Assembly: GCF_903772925.1 (NCBI RefSeq)
Contig: NZ_LR812090.1
Span: forward strand, 2,190,333-2,254,332
Source: Alteromonas macleodii
GTDB taxonomy: Bacteria; Pseudomonadota; Gammaproteobacteria; Enterobacterales; Alteromonadaceae
Direction of reading: 5' to 3'
Length of the DNA: 64,000 nucleotides
The notes below the pieces were generated by a model that made no database searches, was not told the DNA's origin, and was given only the letters and a program-made list of their open reading frames with translations. Made by a program: the position numbers and the translations under genes. Of the stretch, positions 10,387-20,480 are shown one piece after another. The first letter of the stretch is position 1. The number at the start of each line of letters is the position of its first letter.

Positions 10387-10761
10387 GTGAAAAAGCAAAG
10401 ACCAGTAAATTTAGAACTCAATACTATTAAATTTCCGCCCTCTGCTATTTCGTCAATTCTCCACCGTGTAACCGGTGTTGCAATGTTCTTCGCGCTTCTT
10501 TTTGTTATTTGGGCATGGGCAGTTTCTGTTCATTCGCCTGAAGGTTTCGCGAACGTTCAAGCAATCATGGACGGTTTCCTTGGAAAATTTGTCGCAATTG
10601 GCACAGCCTCAGCGCTGACGTATCACATTCTAGGCGGCCTAAGACACGTTGTTATGGATTTAGGTCACTGGGAAGAATTAGAGTCGGGCAACACAAGTGC
10701 TAAAGCAGTAATCGCACTTTGGGTTGTACTGACCGTAGTATTGGGAGTTGCATTATGGTAA
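10387..10761 (+). CDS. sdhC: Succinate dehydrogenase cytochrome b556 subunit
   Basis: SdhC is one of the two membrane anchors of respiratory complex II and helps bind haem b and ubiquinone. The 124-residue protein starts at a GTG with VKKQRPVNLEL, which aligns with VKKQRPVNLDL of E. coli SdhC. SILHRVTG is the quinone-site region and TYHILGGLRHVVMD carries the haem-ligand His. Three hydrophobic helices are visible. The ribosome binding site is weak; a start a few codons upstream at a non-ATG codon cannot be excluded. The stop overlaps the start of sdhD. Confidence 0.93.
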   Translation: MKKQRPVNLELNTIKFPPSAISSILHRVTGVAMFFALLFVIWAWAVSVHSPEGFANVQAIMDGFLGKFVAIGTASALTYHILGGLRHVVMDLGHWEELESGNTSAKAVIALWVVLTVVLGVALW

Positions 10762-11102
10762 CCAACCAAGCAAGCATTAAGCGTGACGGCGTACAAGATT
10801 ACGTTTCACTTCGCGCTACAGCAGCAATTATTTTCGCGTACTCGGTTTTCATGGCGTGGTTCTTTATAACTACCGATAACCTGACATTTGTCGAATGGCG
10901 AGGGTTATTCTCTGGCCTAGCTATGAAAGTTTTCACATTGGCAGCACTAGTAGCAGTGGTGATCCACGTGCGCATCGGCCTATGGCAGGTGCTAACAGAC
11001 TATGTTAAAGCAACAGGTCTGCGCGCAGGACTACAATATATTCTAAATATCATCGCGTTCGGCTATGTAGCTGTTGGCCTATTTGTACTGTGGGGAGTGT
11101 AA
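10755..11102 (+). CDS. sdhD: Succinate dehydrogenase membrane anchor subunit
   Basis: SdhD pairs with SdhC in the membrane domain of complex II. I chose the ATG at 10755, which overlaps the last codons of sdhC, because the resulting [16 protein letters not shown] start and 115-residue length match SdhD; the longer frame from 10719 would add residues inside sdhC. Three membrane helices are present, and [16 protein letters not shown] corresponds to the conserved haem/quinone-proximal helix and following loop. The stop is one base before the sdhA ATG, indicating translational coupling. Confidence 0.93.
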   Translation: MVTNQASIKRDGVQDYVSLRATAAIIFAYSVFMAWFFITTDNLTFVEWRGLFSGLAMKVFTLAALVAVVIHVRIGLWQVLTDYVKATGLRAGLQYILNIIAFGYVAVGLFVLWGV

Positions 11103-11103
11103 A

Positions 11104-12876
11104 ATGAGTTTACCCGTTCACGAGTTTGATGCAGTTGTAATTGGTGCAGGCGGTGCAGGTATGCGCGCAGCACTACAGATTTCAGAATCTGGTAAATCAT
11201 GCGCGCTGTTGTCTAAAGTATTTCCAACCCGTTCTCATACTGTGTCTGCACAGGGTGGTATTACCGTAGCACTAGGTAATTCACACGAAGACAACTGGGA
11301 ATGGCACATGTATGACACCGTAAAGGGCTCAGATTATATTGGTGACCAAGACGCCATCGAGTACATGTGTAAAACTGGTCCAGAAGCTATTATCGAAATG
11401 GAGAATATGGGTCTACCTTTCTCTCGTTTCGAGAATGGTAAAATCTACCAGCGTCCATTCGGCGGTCAGTCAAGAAACTTTGGTGGCGAGCAGGGCGCTC
11501 GTACGGCAGCTGCGGCGGACCGTACAGGTCACGCACTACTTCACCTTCTTTATCAACAAAACGTAAAGAACAAAACCAAAGTATTCTCTGAGTGGTACGC
11601 ACTAGATCTAGTGAAAAACCAAGACGGTGACGTTGTAGGTTGTACAGCAATCGACATTGAAACTGGCGAAGTAGTTTACTTTAAGTCGCGCGCAGTTGTT
11701 CTTGCAACTGGTGGTGCCGGTCGTATCTACGCTTCAACGACAAACGCGCACATCAATACCGGTGACGGTGTTGGTATGGCGCTACGCGCAGGTGTAGCGG
11801 TTCAGGATATGGAGATGTGGCAGTTCCACCCAACGGGTATTGCTGGCGCAGGTACATTGGTAACAGAAGGTTGTCGTGGTGAAGGTGGTTACCTTCTAAA
11901 TAAAGACGGCGAACGCTTCATGGAACGTTATGCACCTAACGCGAAAGACCTAGCGGGTCGTGACGTTGTTGCACGTTCAATGATGACGGAAATTCGTGAA
12001 GGACGCGGTTGTGAAGGCCCGTGGGGTACTCACATTAAGCTTAAGCTTGACCACCTTGGTAAAGACGTTCTTGAATCTCGTCTACCAGGTATTCTTGAAT
12101 TATCGCGTACATTTGCACACGTTGACCCAGTTAAAGAGCCGATCCCAGTAATTCCTACTTGTCACTATATGATGGGTGGTATTCCTACCAACGTTGATGG
12201 CCAATGTCTAACTGTTGATGAAAACGGTAATGATAAGGTAGTTAACGGTCTATTCGCATGTGGTGAAATTGCATGTGTATCGGTACACGGCGCAAACCGC
12301 CTTGGCGGTAACTCACTACTTGACCTTGTTGTATTTGGTCGTGCGACTGGCTTACATCTTGGTAAGACATTATCTGAAATGGCACCAACACGCGACGCGT
12401 CTGAGTCTGATCTTGAAGCCTCAATGACACGTTTCAACCGTTGGGAAAATTCAGAGAAAGGAAAGGGCGAAGACCCTGTTCAAATTAAGAAAGACTTGCA
12501 AGAATGCATGCAGCTTAACTTCTCAGTATTCCGTGAAGGTGAAGCCATGGCGGAAGGTCTTAAAGAGCTTAGCGAAATTCGCGAGCGTCTTAAGCATGCA
12601 CGCCTTGACGACAAGAGTTCAGACTTCAACACTCAACGTATTGAATGTTTAGAGCTTGATAACCTAATGGAAACTGCGTACAGCACAGCAGTAGCAGCGA
12701 ACTTCAGAACGGAAAGCCGTGGTGCTCATAGCCGCTTCGACTTCCCGGAACGTGATGATGACAACTGGTTATGCCACAGCATCTACGATCCGAACACTGA
12801 TAAAATGCTTAAACGTGAAGTGAATATGGCGCCTAAGCTTAGGGAAGCATTCCCGCCTAAAGTGCGTTCATATTAA
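11104..12876 (+). CDS. sdhA: Succinate dehydrogenase flavoprotein subunit
   Basis: SdhA oxidises succinate to fumarate with covalently bound FAD on the cytoplasmic face of complex II. The ATG at 11104 gives 590 residues and the start [19 protein letters not shown] with its dinucleotide-binding fold. SHTVSAQGG holds the FAD-linking His45, the same number as in E. coli. Active-site segments include [41 protein letters not shown] and [13 protein letters not shown]. It is the third gene of the sdhCDAB operon, one base after the sdhD stop. Confidence 0.98.
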   Translation: MSLPVHEFDAVVIGAGGAGMRAALQISESGKSCALLSKVFPTRSHTVSAQGGITVALGNSHEDNWEWHMYDTVKGSDYIGDQDAIEYMCKTGPEAIIEMENMGLPFSRFENGKIYQRPFGGQSRNFGGEQGARTAAAADRTGHALLHLLYQQNVKNKTKVFSEWYALDLVKNQDGDVVGCTAIDIETGEVVYFKSRAVVLATGGAGRIYASTTNAHINTGDGVGMALRAGVAVQDMEMWQFHPTGIAGAGTLVTEGCRGEGGYLLNKDGERFMERYAPNAKDLAGRDVVARSMMTEIREGRGCEGPWGTHIKLKLDHLGKDVLESRLPGILELSRTFAHVDPVKEPIPVIPTCHYMMGGIPTNVDGQCLTVDENGNDKVVNGLFACGEIACVSVHGANRLGGNSLLDLVVFGRATGLHLGKTLSEMAPTRDASESDLEASMTRFNRWENSEKGKGEDPVQIKKDLQECMQLNFSVFREGEAMAEGLKELSEIRERLKHARLDDKSSDFNTQRIECLELDNLMETAYSTAVAANFRTESRGAHSRFDFPERDDDNWLCHSIYDPNTDKMLKREVNMAPKLREAFPPKVRSY

Positions 12877-12890
12877 GAGAGGCAACGATC

Positions 12891-13601
12891 ATGCAATTAA
12901 CTTTTTCGATTTATCGTTACAACCCTGAAGTAGATGCGAAGCCTCGCATGCAAGACTACACTCTAGAAGTAGAGGAAGGTCAAGACATGATGGTGCTAGA
13001 TGCGCTACTTGCACTAAAAGAGCAGGATCCGACGCTTTCTTTCCGTCGTTCGTGCCGTGAGGGTGTATGTGGTTCAGACGGTGTAAACATGAACGGCAAA
13101 AATGGCCTAGCATGTATTACTCCTCTATCTGCACTGGGCAAAGGTAAAATAGTAGTTCGTCCACTTCCAGGTCTACCGGTTGTACGTGACCTTGTTGTTG
13201 ATATGACACAGTTCTATACACAGTACGAAAAGATTAAGCCGTTCTTAATCAACGATAGCAAGCAGCCGCCAGCGCGCGAGCACTTACAGTCGCCTGAAGA
13301 ACGCGCGAAACTTGATGGACTGTACGAGTGTATTCTTTGTGCATGTTGTTCAACGTCATGCCCATCGTTTTGGTGGAACCCAGACAAGTTCATTGGTCCT
13401 GCGGGTCTACTTCATGCATATCGCTTCCTTATTGATAGTCGCGATACTGCAACTGAAGAACGTCTTAACGACCTTGATGACGCATTCAGCGTATTCCGCT
13501 GTCACGGTATCATGAACTGTGTGAGTGTATGCCCTAAAGGCTTGAACCCAACAAAAGCAATAGGCCAAATTAAGTCTATGCTTTTACAACGGGCTGTTTA
13601 G
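12891..13601 (+). CDS. sdhB: Succinate dehydrogenase iron-sulfur subunit
   Basis: SdhB passes electrons from FAD through three iron-sulfur clusters to ubiquinone. The 236-residue protein shows the [2Fe-2S] ligands in SCREGVCGSDGVNMNGKNGLAC-type order near residues 55-76. The CILCACCSTSCP motif near 148-159 and the CHGIMNCVSVCPKGLNP motif near 205-221 supply the other two clusters. It closes the sdh operon and is followed by a clear terminator. Confidence 0.98.
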   Translation: MQLTFSIYRYNPEVDAKPRMQDYTLEVEEGQDMMVLDALLALKEQDPTLSFRRSCREGVCGSDGVNMNGKNGLACITPLSALGKGKIVVRPLPGLPVVRDLVVDMTQFYTQYEKIKPFLINDSKQPPAREHLQSPEERAKLDGLYECILCACCSTSCPSFWWNPDKFIGPAGLLHAYRFLIDSRDTATEERLNDLDDAFSVFRCHGIMNCVSVCPKGLNPTKAIGQIKSMLLQRAV

Positions 13602-13646
13602 TACTATATTCTGATAACTTCTTTTAGTTACAGAAAGTGATGCTCT

Positions 13647-13679
13647 AAATAGCCATCCCAAAAGGATGGCTATTTTTTT
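13647..13679 (+). terminator. Intrinsic terminator after sdhB
   Basis: A 12-bp stem, AAATAGCCATCC with GGATGGCTATTT, is followed by a T-run. It suggests that sdhCDAB and sucAB are largely separate transcripts, with some read-through possible. Confidence 0.88.
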
Positions 13680-13777
13680 ATATATTCGCTGTTATAACAC
13701 TTGGTTATGCTGAGAATAACCTTATAATACATATTGATTGTTAACTAGATTTTATAAAACGTAGCAAGGCAAATTAA

Positions 13778-16597
13778 ATGCAAGAAAGCGTGATGAAAGC
13801 GTGGTGGGATTCCTCGCACATGGCAGGTGCCAACGCTGCCTATGTTGAAGAGTTGTATGAAACCTATTTAGAAGACCCTCAAAGCGTCTCTGAAAATTGG
13901 CGACAAATCTTCGATAACCTCCCCAAAGTCGATGGCGTAGAGTTAGAAACCAATCATACAACTATCAAAAATCAATTTAGGCAACTTGCTGCGTTAGGGC
14001 CCACAGCCCGCATGTCTAGCCCGTCTGTGCCTTCGGCAAATGTTTCAGACGATAGGCAAGTTAAAGTTCTTCAGTTAATCAACGCATTCCGCTTCCGCGG
14101 TCATCAGCACGCAAACCTAGACCCGCTTGGTTTATGGAAACAAGAGCGTGTACGCGATCTAGAACTTTCTCACCACAGTCTTTCCGAGAAAGATTTTGAT
14201 TCAGTATTCAATGTAGGTTCTTACGCCATTGGTAAAGAGTCTATGCCGCTAGGTGAGCTGTTTAAATCCCTTAATCGCACATACTGTGGCTCTATCGGTG
14301 CGGAATACATGCACATCACCGATACCGAGCAAAAGCGTTGGTTACAGCAAAAGATTGAATCAGTTCAGGCCAAACCAGAAATCTCACGCGATGAGAAGTT
14401 AGGCATTCTTAAAGGCCTAACCGCAGCAGATGGTATGGAAAAATACCTAGGCTCTAAATTCCCGGGTGCGAAGCGTTTCTCATTAGAAGGTGGTGACGCT
14501 CTGATTCCTATGCTTAAAGGTCTTATCACCAAGGCGGGCACAGCAGGTACCAAAGAAGTGGTTATCGGCATGGCTCACCGTGGTCGTCTGAACGTGCTGG
14601 TTAATGTGTTGGGTAAAAACCCTTCAGTTCTGTTTGATGAATTCTCTGGTAAGCACGATGATTCTCTTGGTGCGGGTGACGTTAAATATCACGCGGGTTT
14701 CTCTTCTGACTTTGCAACGCCAGGTGGCAATGTTCACTTAGCGCTAGCATTTAACCCGTCTCACTTAGAAATAGTTAATCCCGTAGTAATGGGGTCAGTA
14801 CGCGCTCGTCTTGCGCGTCGCGATAACGACACTAACACAGTGCTTCCTATTACTATTCACGGCGACTCAGCAATTGCCGGTCAGGGTGTGGTACAAGAAA
14901 CCTTTAACATGTCGCAAACGCGCGGCTTTGCAGTAGGCGGTACCGTTCGTATAGTGGTGAACAACCAAGTTGGTTTCACTACGTCAAAAACGGAAGATAC
15001 TCGCTCTACTCAGTATTGTACTGATATCGCTAAAATGGTTCAGGCGCCAATTTTCCACGTGAACTCTGATGACCCAGAAGCGGTTGCCTTTGTTACACAG
15101 CTAGCGCTTGAATATCGTAATAAGTTTAAGAAAGACGTAGTAATTGACCTAGTTTGTTACCGTCGTCATGGTCACAACGAAGCGGACGAGCCAAATGCCA
15201 CGCAGCCGTTGATGTACCAAAAGATTAAAAAGCACCCAGTTCCACGTGCACTTTATGCTGACCAGTTAATTGCTGAAGGTGTGATTGAGCAGCGTGATGC
15301 CGACCGCTATATTGAAGAATACCGCGAAGCGCTAGACCACGGTGCATGCGTTGTTGAAGAGTGGCGTCCAATGACTGAGCACAGTGTAGACTGGTCTCCG
15401 TATCTAGGACACGACTGGGATACACCATACGATGGTGCACTTTCGGTTGAAAAGCTTAAAGAGCTAGGTGAATCAATTACCACTATTCCTGAAGAGCACA
15501 AGCTTCAGTCACGTGTTAACAAACTTTACCAAGACCGTAAAGCCATGGTTGCTGGCGACAAAAAGCTAGATTGGGGTATGGCAGAAAACTTAGCTTATGC
15601 CACTATCGTAGATGCCGGCGAAGACATTCGTATTACAGGTCAGGACTCTGGTCGCGGTACTTTCTTTCATCGCCACGCTGTACTTCACAACCAAGCTGAT
15701 GCTTCTACTTATATGCCTCTACAGCATATTCGAGAAGGACAGGGTGAAATCGAAATTTACGACTCTGTACTTTCTGAAGAAGCGGTAATGGCATTTGAAT
15801 ATGGTTATGCCACTGCAGAGCCTACCTGCTTAACAATCTGGGAAGCGCAGTTCGGTGATTTCGCCAACGGTGCGCAAGTTGTATTCGACCAATTCCTAAG
15901 TTCAGGTGAAGCCAAGTGGGGCCGTCTGTGTGGCTTAACTGTATTACTACCACATGGGTATGAAGGACAAGGCCCTGAGCATAGCTCTGCACGTTTAGAG
16001 CGTTTCTTGCAAATGTGTGCTGATCACAACTGGCAAGTGTGTGTGCCTTCAACACCAGCTCAGGTATACAACATGCTTCGTCGCCAAGTTGTTCGCCCAA
16101 TGCGTAAACCACTTATCGTGATGTCGCCTAAGTCATTATTACGTCACCCAATGGCCGTATCTTCGTTAGAAGAATTAGCAGAAGGTAAATTCCACAACGT
16201 AATTGGTGAAATAGACGATATCGATCCTAAGAACGTTAAGCGCGTTGTTATGTGTTCAGGTAAGGTTTACTACGATTTGTTAGACCAACGCCGTAAAAAT
16301 GAGCAAACAGACGTCGCAATCGTTCGTTTGGAGCAACTTTACCCATTCCCACAAGAAGAATGCGCTAAAGTTGTGGCACAATACAGCCATGTAAAAGATT
16401 GGGTTTGGTGTCAAGAAGAGCCTCAAAACCAAGGCGCTTGGTACTGTAGCCAACACCATTTCTGGCAAGCAATTCCAGATGGTGCAAAATTAACATATGC
16501 AGGTCGTGATGCATCCTCGTCACCTGCAGTAGGTTATGTATCCGTTCACAACCAGCAACAGAAAGCTCTGGTTGAAAACGCACTCACAATTAAATAA
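13778..16597 (+). CDS. sucA: 2-oxoglutarate dehydrogenase E1 component
   Basis: SucA is the thiamine-diphosphate-dependent E1 subunit that decarboxylates 2-oxoglutarate and transfers the succinyl group to SucB. The 939-residue protein has the expected N-terminal segment MKAWWDSSHMAGAN, FRFRGHQHANLDPLG, the GMAHRGRLNVLVN active-site segment, HGDSAIAGQGVVQE with IRIVVNNQVGFTTS (ThDP/Mg binding), and YRRHGHNEADEPNATQP. The C-terminal pyrimidine-binding part includes GQDSGRGTFFHRH and LPHGYEGQGPEHSSAR. Length is close to the 933 residues of E. coli SucA. The gene is followed nine bases later by sucB. Confidence 0.98.
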   Translation: MQESVMKAWWDSSHMAGANAAYVEELYETYLEDPQSVSENWRQIFDNLPKVDGVELETNHTTIKNQFRQLAALGPTARMSSPSVPSANVSDDRQVKVLQLINAFRFRGHQHANLDPLGLWKQERVRDLELSHHSLSEKDFDSVFNVGSYAIGKESMPLGELFKSLNRTYCGSIGAEYMHITDTEQKRWLQQKIESVQAKPEISRDEKLGILKGLTAADGMEKYLGSKFPGAKRFSLEGGDALIPMLKGLITKAGTAGTKEVVIGMAHRGRLNVLVNVLGKNPSVLFDEFSGKHDDSLGAGDVKYHAGFSSDFATPGGNVHLALAFNPSHLEIVNPVVMGSVRARLARRDNDTNTVLPITIHGDSAIAGQGVVQETFNMSQTRGFAVGGTVRIVVNNQVGFTTSKTEDTRSTQYCTDIAKMVQAPIFHVNSDDPEAVAFVTQLALEYRNKFKKDVVIDLVCYRRHGHNEADEPNATQPLMYQKIKKHPVPRALYADQLIAEGVIEQRDADRYIEEYREALDHGACVVEEWRPMTEHSVDWSPYLGHDWDTPYDGALSVEKLKELGESITTIPEEHKLQSRVNKLYQDRKAMVAGDKKLDWGMAENLAYATIVDAGEDIRITGQDSGRGTFFHRHAVLHNQADASTYMPLQHIREGQGEIEIYDSVLSEEAVMAFEYGYATAEPTCLTIWEAQFGDFANGAQVVFDQFLSSGEAKWGRLCGLTVLLPHGYEGQGPEHSSARLERFLQMCADHNWQVCVPSTPAQVYNMLRRQVVRPMRKPLIVMSPKSLLRHPMAVSSLEELAEGKFHNVIGEIDDIDPKNVKRVVMCSGKVYYDLLDQRRKNEQTDVAIVRLEQLYPFPQEECAKVVAQYSHVKDWVWCQEEPQNQGAWYCSQHHFWQAIPDGAKLTYAGRDASSSPAVGYVSVHNQQQKALVENALTIK

Positions 16598-16606
16598 GGA
16601 ACAGTA

Positions 16607-18118
16607 ATGACAATTGAGATAAAAGTTCCGGTTCTACCTGAGTCAGTTGCCGATGCCACCATTGCAACCTGGCACGTAAAGGCCGGTGACGCAGTTAAAC
16701 GAGACCAGAACCTGGTTGATATTGAAACTGATAAAGTAGTTTTAGAAGTTGTGGCGCCAGCGGACGGTACAATTGGTGAGATCCTAAACGAAGAGGGTGC
16801 AACAGTTTTAGGCGAGCAAGTTATTGCTAAACTAGAGAAGGGTGGCGCTGCTGCTTCTGAGCCAAAAGCTGATAGCGAGTCTAAAGAAGAGTCTAAGTCT
16901 GAATCAGCTCCGGCTGCATCTGGTAAAACTTCAGATGTTAAAGTACCTGTTCTTCCTGAATCAGTTGCCGACGCGACTATCGCTACATGGCATGTAGCCG
17001 TGGGTGAGTCTGTTTCTCGTGACCAAAACTTGGTTGATATCGAAACTGACAAAGTAGTACTTGAAGTTGTTGCTCCTGCAGACGGTTCACTGGCTGAAAT
17101 CGTCGCAGAAGAAGGCGCGACTGTTACAGCTGAAGAAGTTATTGCTAAGTTTGTAGAAGGTGCTGCAAGCGGTGCTTCTGCTCCCGCAGCATCTAGCGAA
17201 AGCGATGATAGTGATGATGGCGACAGCAGCGATGCGCTTAGCCCGTCAGTGCGCCGTCTACTTGCTGAAAAAGGCGTAGACGCAGCTAAAGTGAAGGGTA
17301 CTGGTAAAAATGGCCGTATCACTAAAGAAGACGTAGAAAAGTACCTTAAAGGCGGCGATAGCGCTGCTAAGGCTACACCTGCTGCCGAGTCTGCACCAGC
17401 AGAACTGCCAACAGGCAACCGTACTGAGAAGCGTGTTCCTATGACGCGTCTTCGTAAGACAATTGCTAATCGTCTTCTTGAAGCCAAGAACTCTACTGCA
17501 ATGCTAACAACGTTTAACGAAGTGAACATGAAGCCAATTATGGACCTTCGTAAACAGTATCAAGAGAGCTTCGAGAAGCGTCACGGTATTCGTCTTGGCT
17601 TTATGTCTTTCTACGTGAAAGCGGTAACTGAAGCTCTTAAGCGTTTCCCTGAAGTTAACGCGTCTATCGACGGTGATGACATTGTTTATCACAACTACTT
17701 CGATGTATCTATTGCTGTTTCTACACCACGCGGCCTTGTGACTCCAGTACTTAAAGATACTGATACACTAGGCATGGCTGGTGTTGAAAAAGGAATTAAA
17801 GAACTAGCACTTAAAGGCCGTGACGGTAAATTGTCATTGGCTGAGCTACAAGGTGGTAACTTCACAATTACCAACGGTGGTGTGTTTGGTTCACTAATGT
17901 CTACACCAATCATTAACCCGCCACAAAGTGCAATTCTTGGTATGCATAAAATCCAAGACCGCCCAATGGCTGTTAATGGTAAAGTAGAAATTCTACCAAT
18001 GATGTACCTAGCGCTTTCTTATGACCACCGTATTATCGATGGTAAAGAATCAGTAGGGTTCTTGGTAACCGTTAAAGAGATGCTTGAAGATCCAACACGT
18101 CTACTTCTAGACGTATAG
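16607..18118 (+). CDS. sucB: 2-oxoglutarate dehydrogenase E2 (dihydrolipoyl succinyltransferase) with two lipoyl domains
   Basis: SucB is the core of the 2-oxoglutarate dehydrogenase complex and transfers succinyl groups to CoA. The 503-residue protein is about 100 longer than E. coli SucB because it has two nearly identical lipoyl domains. These span residues 3-78 and 110-184, with lipoyl lysines 43 and 149, each in [11 protein letters not shown]. Acidic/Ala-Ser linkers follow both. The subunit-binding domain is at about 211-247 ([14 protein letters not shown]) and the catalytic domain runs from about 275 to the end, with SYDHRIIDG holding His474 and Asp478. An AAGGAA ribosome binding site precedes the ATG. 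No E3 (lpd) gene is present in the cluster. Confidence 0.97.
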   Translation: MTIEIKVPVLPESVADATIATWHVKAGDAVKRDQNLVDIETDKVVLEVVAPADGTIGEILNEEGATVLGEQVIAKLEKGGAAASEPKADSESKEESKSESAPAASGKTSDVKVPVLPESVADATIATWHVAVGESVSRDQNLVDIETDKVVLEVVAPADGSLAEIVAEEGATVTAEEVIAKFVEGAASGASAPAASSESDDSDDGDSSDALSPSVRRLLAEKGVDAAKVKGTGKNGRITKEDVEKYLKGGDSAAKATPAAESAPAELPTGNRTEKRVPMTRLRKTIANRLLEAKNSTAMLTTFNEVNMKPIMDLRKQYQESFEKRHGIRLGFMSFYVKAVTEALKRFPEVNASIDGDDIVYHNYFDVSIAVSTPRGLVTPVLKDTDTLGMAGVEKGIKELALKGRDGKLSLAELQGGNFTITNGGVFGSLMSTPIINPPQSAILGMHKIQDRPMAVNGKVEILPMMYLALSYDHRIIDGKESVGFLVTVKEMLEDPTRLLLDV

Positions 18119-18141
18119 GACTTTCGTCTCACGGAATTGTG

Positions 18142-18243
18142 GTTAGGTGTTAGGCTTGTGTATGCTAGCTTAGCACCTAACGCAACGCTGATATTTGCCC
18201 TATAATATCAGTCAAACTAATCAAGTCGCATTTGCGACTTTTG
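18142..18243 (+). promoter_or_regulatory. Three consecutive hairpins between sucB and sucC
   Basis: Three inverted repeats occupy most of the 153-base sucB-sucC gap: GTTAGGTG/CACCTAAC (18142-18149 with 18174-18181), CTGATATT/AATATCAG (18188-18195 with 18204-18211), and AAGTCGCA/TGCGACTT (18223-18240) followed by a short T-rich stretch. The last could act as a partial terminator. A role in tuning sucAB against sucCD expression is inference. Confidence 0.5.
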
Positions 18244-18271
18244 TCTCATAAAAAAATCGGATAGAAACACC

Positions 18272-19438
18272 ATGAATTTGCATGAATACCAAGGTAAGCA
18301 GCTATTCAAAGAATACGGCTTGCCTGTTTCTGAAGGATACGCAGCAGACACTGCTCAAGGTGCTGTAGAAGCCGCTGACCGCATCGGCGGTGAAGAGTGG
18401 GTAGTTAAGTGTCAAGTACACGCGGGCGGTCGCGGTAAAGCTGGCGGTGTAAAGCTAGTTAAAAACAAAGACGACATTCGCGCTTTCGCTGAAAACTGGC
18501 TAGGCAAAAATTTGGTGACTTTCCAGACTGACGAAAATGGTCAGCCTGTGAGCAAAATCCTAGTTGAATCTTGCACAGATATCGCTAACGAGCTTTACCT
18601 TGGTGCAGTAGTTGACCGTACAACCCGTCGCGTTGTATTTATGGCATCTACTGAAGGTGGCGTTGAGATTGAAACTGTTGCAGAAGAGACTCCAGAGAAA
18701 ATCCTTAAAGCTGAAATCGACCCAATTGTAGGTCCTCAGCCTTACCAAGCTCGTGAAATGGCGTTTGCTCTTGGTCTTTCTGGCGTTCAAATTAAGCAAT
18801 TTACTCAAATCTTCCTTGGCCTAGCTAAGATGTTTGAAGAGCTTGATGTTGCACTTATCGAAATTAACCCGCTAGTTATCAAAACTGACGGTAACCTACA
18901 CTGCCTTGACGCAAAAGTTGGTATCGATGGCAACGCACTATATCGTCAGCCTAAGCTTAAAGACATGCAAGATCCTTCACAAGAAGACGCGCGTGAAGCT
19001 CACGCGGCTCAGTGGGAACTTAACTATGTTGCACTAGACGGTAACGTAGGTTGTATGGTTAACGGTGCTGGCCTTGCAATGGGTACAATGGACATCGTAA
19101 ACCTACACGGTGGCAAGCCAGCTAACTTCCTAGATGTTGGTGGCGGCGCGACTAAAGAGCGTGTAGCTGAAGCATTTAAAATCATCCTTTCTGATGACAA
19201 TGTTAAAGCGGTATTGGTTAACATCTTCGGTGGTATCGTACGCTGTGACATGATTGCAGAAGGTATTATCGGTGCGGTTAAGGAAGTTGGCGTAGAAGTA
19301 CCAGTAGTTGTACGTCTTGAAGGTACCAATGCAGAGCTTGGCCGTGACGTTCTAGCGAACTCTGGTCTTGATATCATTGCTGCTGAATCGCTAACTGATG
19401 CAGCGCAGAAAGTAGTTGCTGCAGCGGAGGGCAAATAA
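18272..19438 (+). CDS. sucC: Succinyl-CoA synthetase beta subunit (ADP-forming)
   Basis: SucC with SucD converts succinyl-CoA to succinate while making ATP or GTP. The 388-residue protein (the same length as E. coli SucC) opens with [19 protein letters not shown] and has the ATP-grasp segments [19 protein letters not shown] and LIEINPLV, followed by the CoA-ligase domain with [11 protein letters not shown] and [15 protein letters not shown]. The TAA stop shares its last A with the sucD ATG (TAATG), showing tight translational coupling. Confidence 0.98.
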   Translation: MNLHEYQGKQLFKEYGLPVSEGYAADTAQGAVEAADRIGGEEWVVKCQVHAGGRGKAGGVKLVKNKDDIRAFAENWLGKNLVTFQTDENGQPVSKILVESCTDIANELYLGAVVDRTTRRVVFMASTEGGVEIETVAEETPEKILKAEIDPIVGPQPYQAREMAFALGLSGVQIKQFTQIFLGLAKMFEELDVALIEINPLVIKTDGNLHCLDAKVGIDGNALYRQPKLKDMQDPSQEDAREAHAAQWELNYVALDGNVGCMVNGAGLAMGTMDIVNLHGGKPANFLDVGGGATKERVAEAFKIILSDDNVKAVLVNIFGGIVRCDMIAEGIIGAVKEVGVEVPVVVRLEGTNAELGRDVLANSGLDIIAAESLTDAAQKVVAAAEGK

Positions 19439-20310
19439 TGTCTGTATTAATTAATAAAGATACTAAAGTAATTTGTCAGGGTTTCACTGGCGGTCAGGGT
19501 ACTTTCCACTCTGAGCAAGCAATTGCTTACGGTACGCAAATGGTTGGTGGTGTAACACCAGGCAAAGGCGGCACTGAGCACCTAGGTCTTCCAGTATTTA
19601 ATACTGTACGCGAAGCGGTAGAAGCAACTGGCGCAACTGCAACAGTTATCTACGTACCAGCTCCATTCTGTAAAGATTCAATCGTTGAAGCTGCAGATGC
19701 GGGTATCGAGCTAATCGTATGTATTACTGAAGGTATTCCAACGCTAGATATGCTTTACGTTAAAGAATATGTAGAAGCAAAAGGCGTTCGCATGATCGGT
19801 CCAAACTGCCCAGGTGTTATTACTCCTGGAGAGTGTAAAATTGGTATCATGCCTGGTCATATCCACAAGCCTGGTAAAGTAGGTATTGTTTCTCGCTCTG
19901 GTACACTTACGTACGAAGCGGTTAAGCAAACTACTGACGAAGGTTTCGGCCAGTCTACTTGTGTTGGTATCGGTGGTGACCCAATTCCTGGTTCAAACTT
20001 CATCGACATCCTTCAGATGTTCCAAGACGATCCGCAAACTGAAGCTATCGTAATGATCGGTGAGATCGGTGGTACTGCAGAAGAAGAAGCGGCTGCGTTC
20101 ATTAAAGAGAACGTAACTAAGCCAGTTGTTTCTTACATTGCTGGTGTTACTGCCCCTCCAGGTAAGCGTATGGGTCACGCTGGTGCAATCATCGCAGGCG
20201 GTAAAGGTACTGCTGATGAGAAATTTAAAGCACTAGAAGACGCAGGCGTTAAAACAGTACGCTCACTTGCTGAAATCGGCAAAGCGCTACGCGAAACTAC
20301 AGGTTGGTAA
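19438..20310 (+). CDS. sucD: Succinyl-CoA synthetase alpha subunit
   Basis: SucD binds CoA and carries the phosphorylated histidine of succinyl-CoA synthetase. The 290-residue protein has [17 protein letters not shown] at the N-terminal CoA-binding fold, [20 protein letters not shown], and the active-site [17 protein letters not shown] with the phospho-His. It completes the TCA block and is followed by a strong terminator. Confidence 0.98.
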   Translation: MSVLINKDTKVICQGFTGGQGTFHSEQAIAYGTQMVGGVTPGKGGTEHLGLPVFNTVREAVEATGATATVIYVPAPFCKDSIVEAADAGIELIVCITEGIPTLDMLYVKEYVEAKGVRMIGPNCPGVITPGECKIGIMPGHIHKPGKVGIVSRSGTLTYEAVKQTTDEGFGQSTCVGIGGDPIPGSNFIDILQMFQDDPQTEAIVMIGEIGGTAEEEAAAFIKENVTKPVVSYIAGVTAPPGKRMGHAGAIIAGGKGTADEKFKALEDAGVKTVRSLAEIGKALRETTGW

Positions 20311-20333
20311 GCTAACGCTTATTAGTCGAATTG

Positions 20334-20359
20334 AAAGCCCGCTTTAAGCGGGCTTTTTT
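20334..20359 (+). terminator. Intrinsic terminator after sucD
   Basis: A nine-base-pair stem AAAGCCCGC / GCGGGCTTT with a five-base loop and a T-run lies just after the sucD stop. Confidence 0.92.
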
Positions 20360-20480
20360 GTTTTTAGTATTTTAACCTAATTTACTTTTTGAGTTTTCGT
20401 AAGCTTGCAATCGTATTCACATTGTTATGATTATGTTTACCAGTAGTCTTAACGGGTCAATAAAATACGCGAAGAACTAT

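Noticed and set aside
16546..17529. 327-codon open frame antisense to sucB
   Set aside because: It lies opposite the duplicated lipoyl domains and is Ser/Ala/Thr-rich low-complexity sequence, as expected from the biased codons of the sense gene. sucB is certain, and the antisense frame has no recognisable family.
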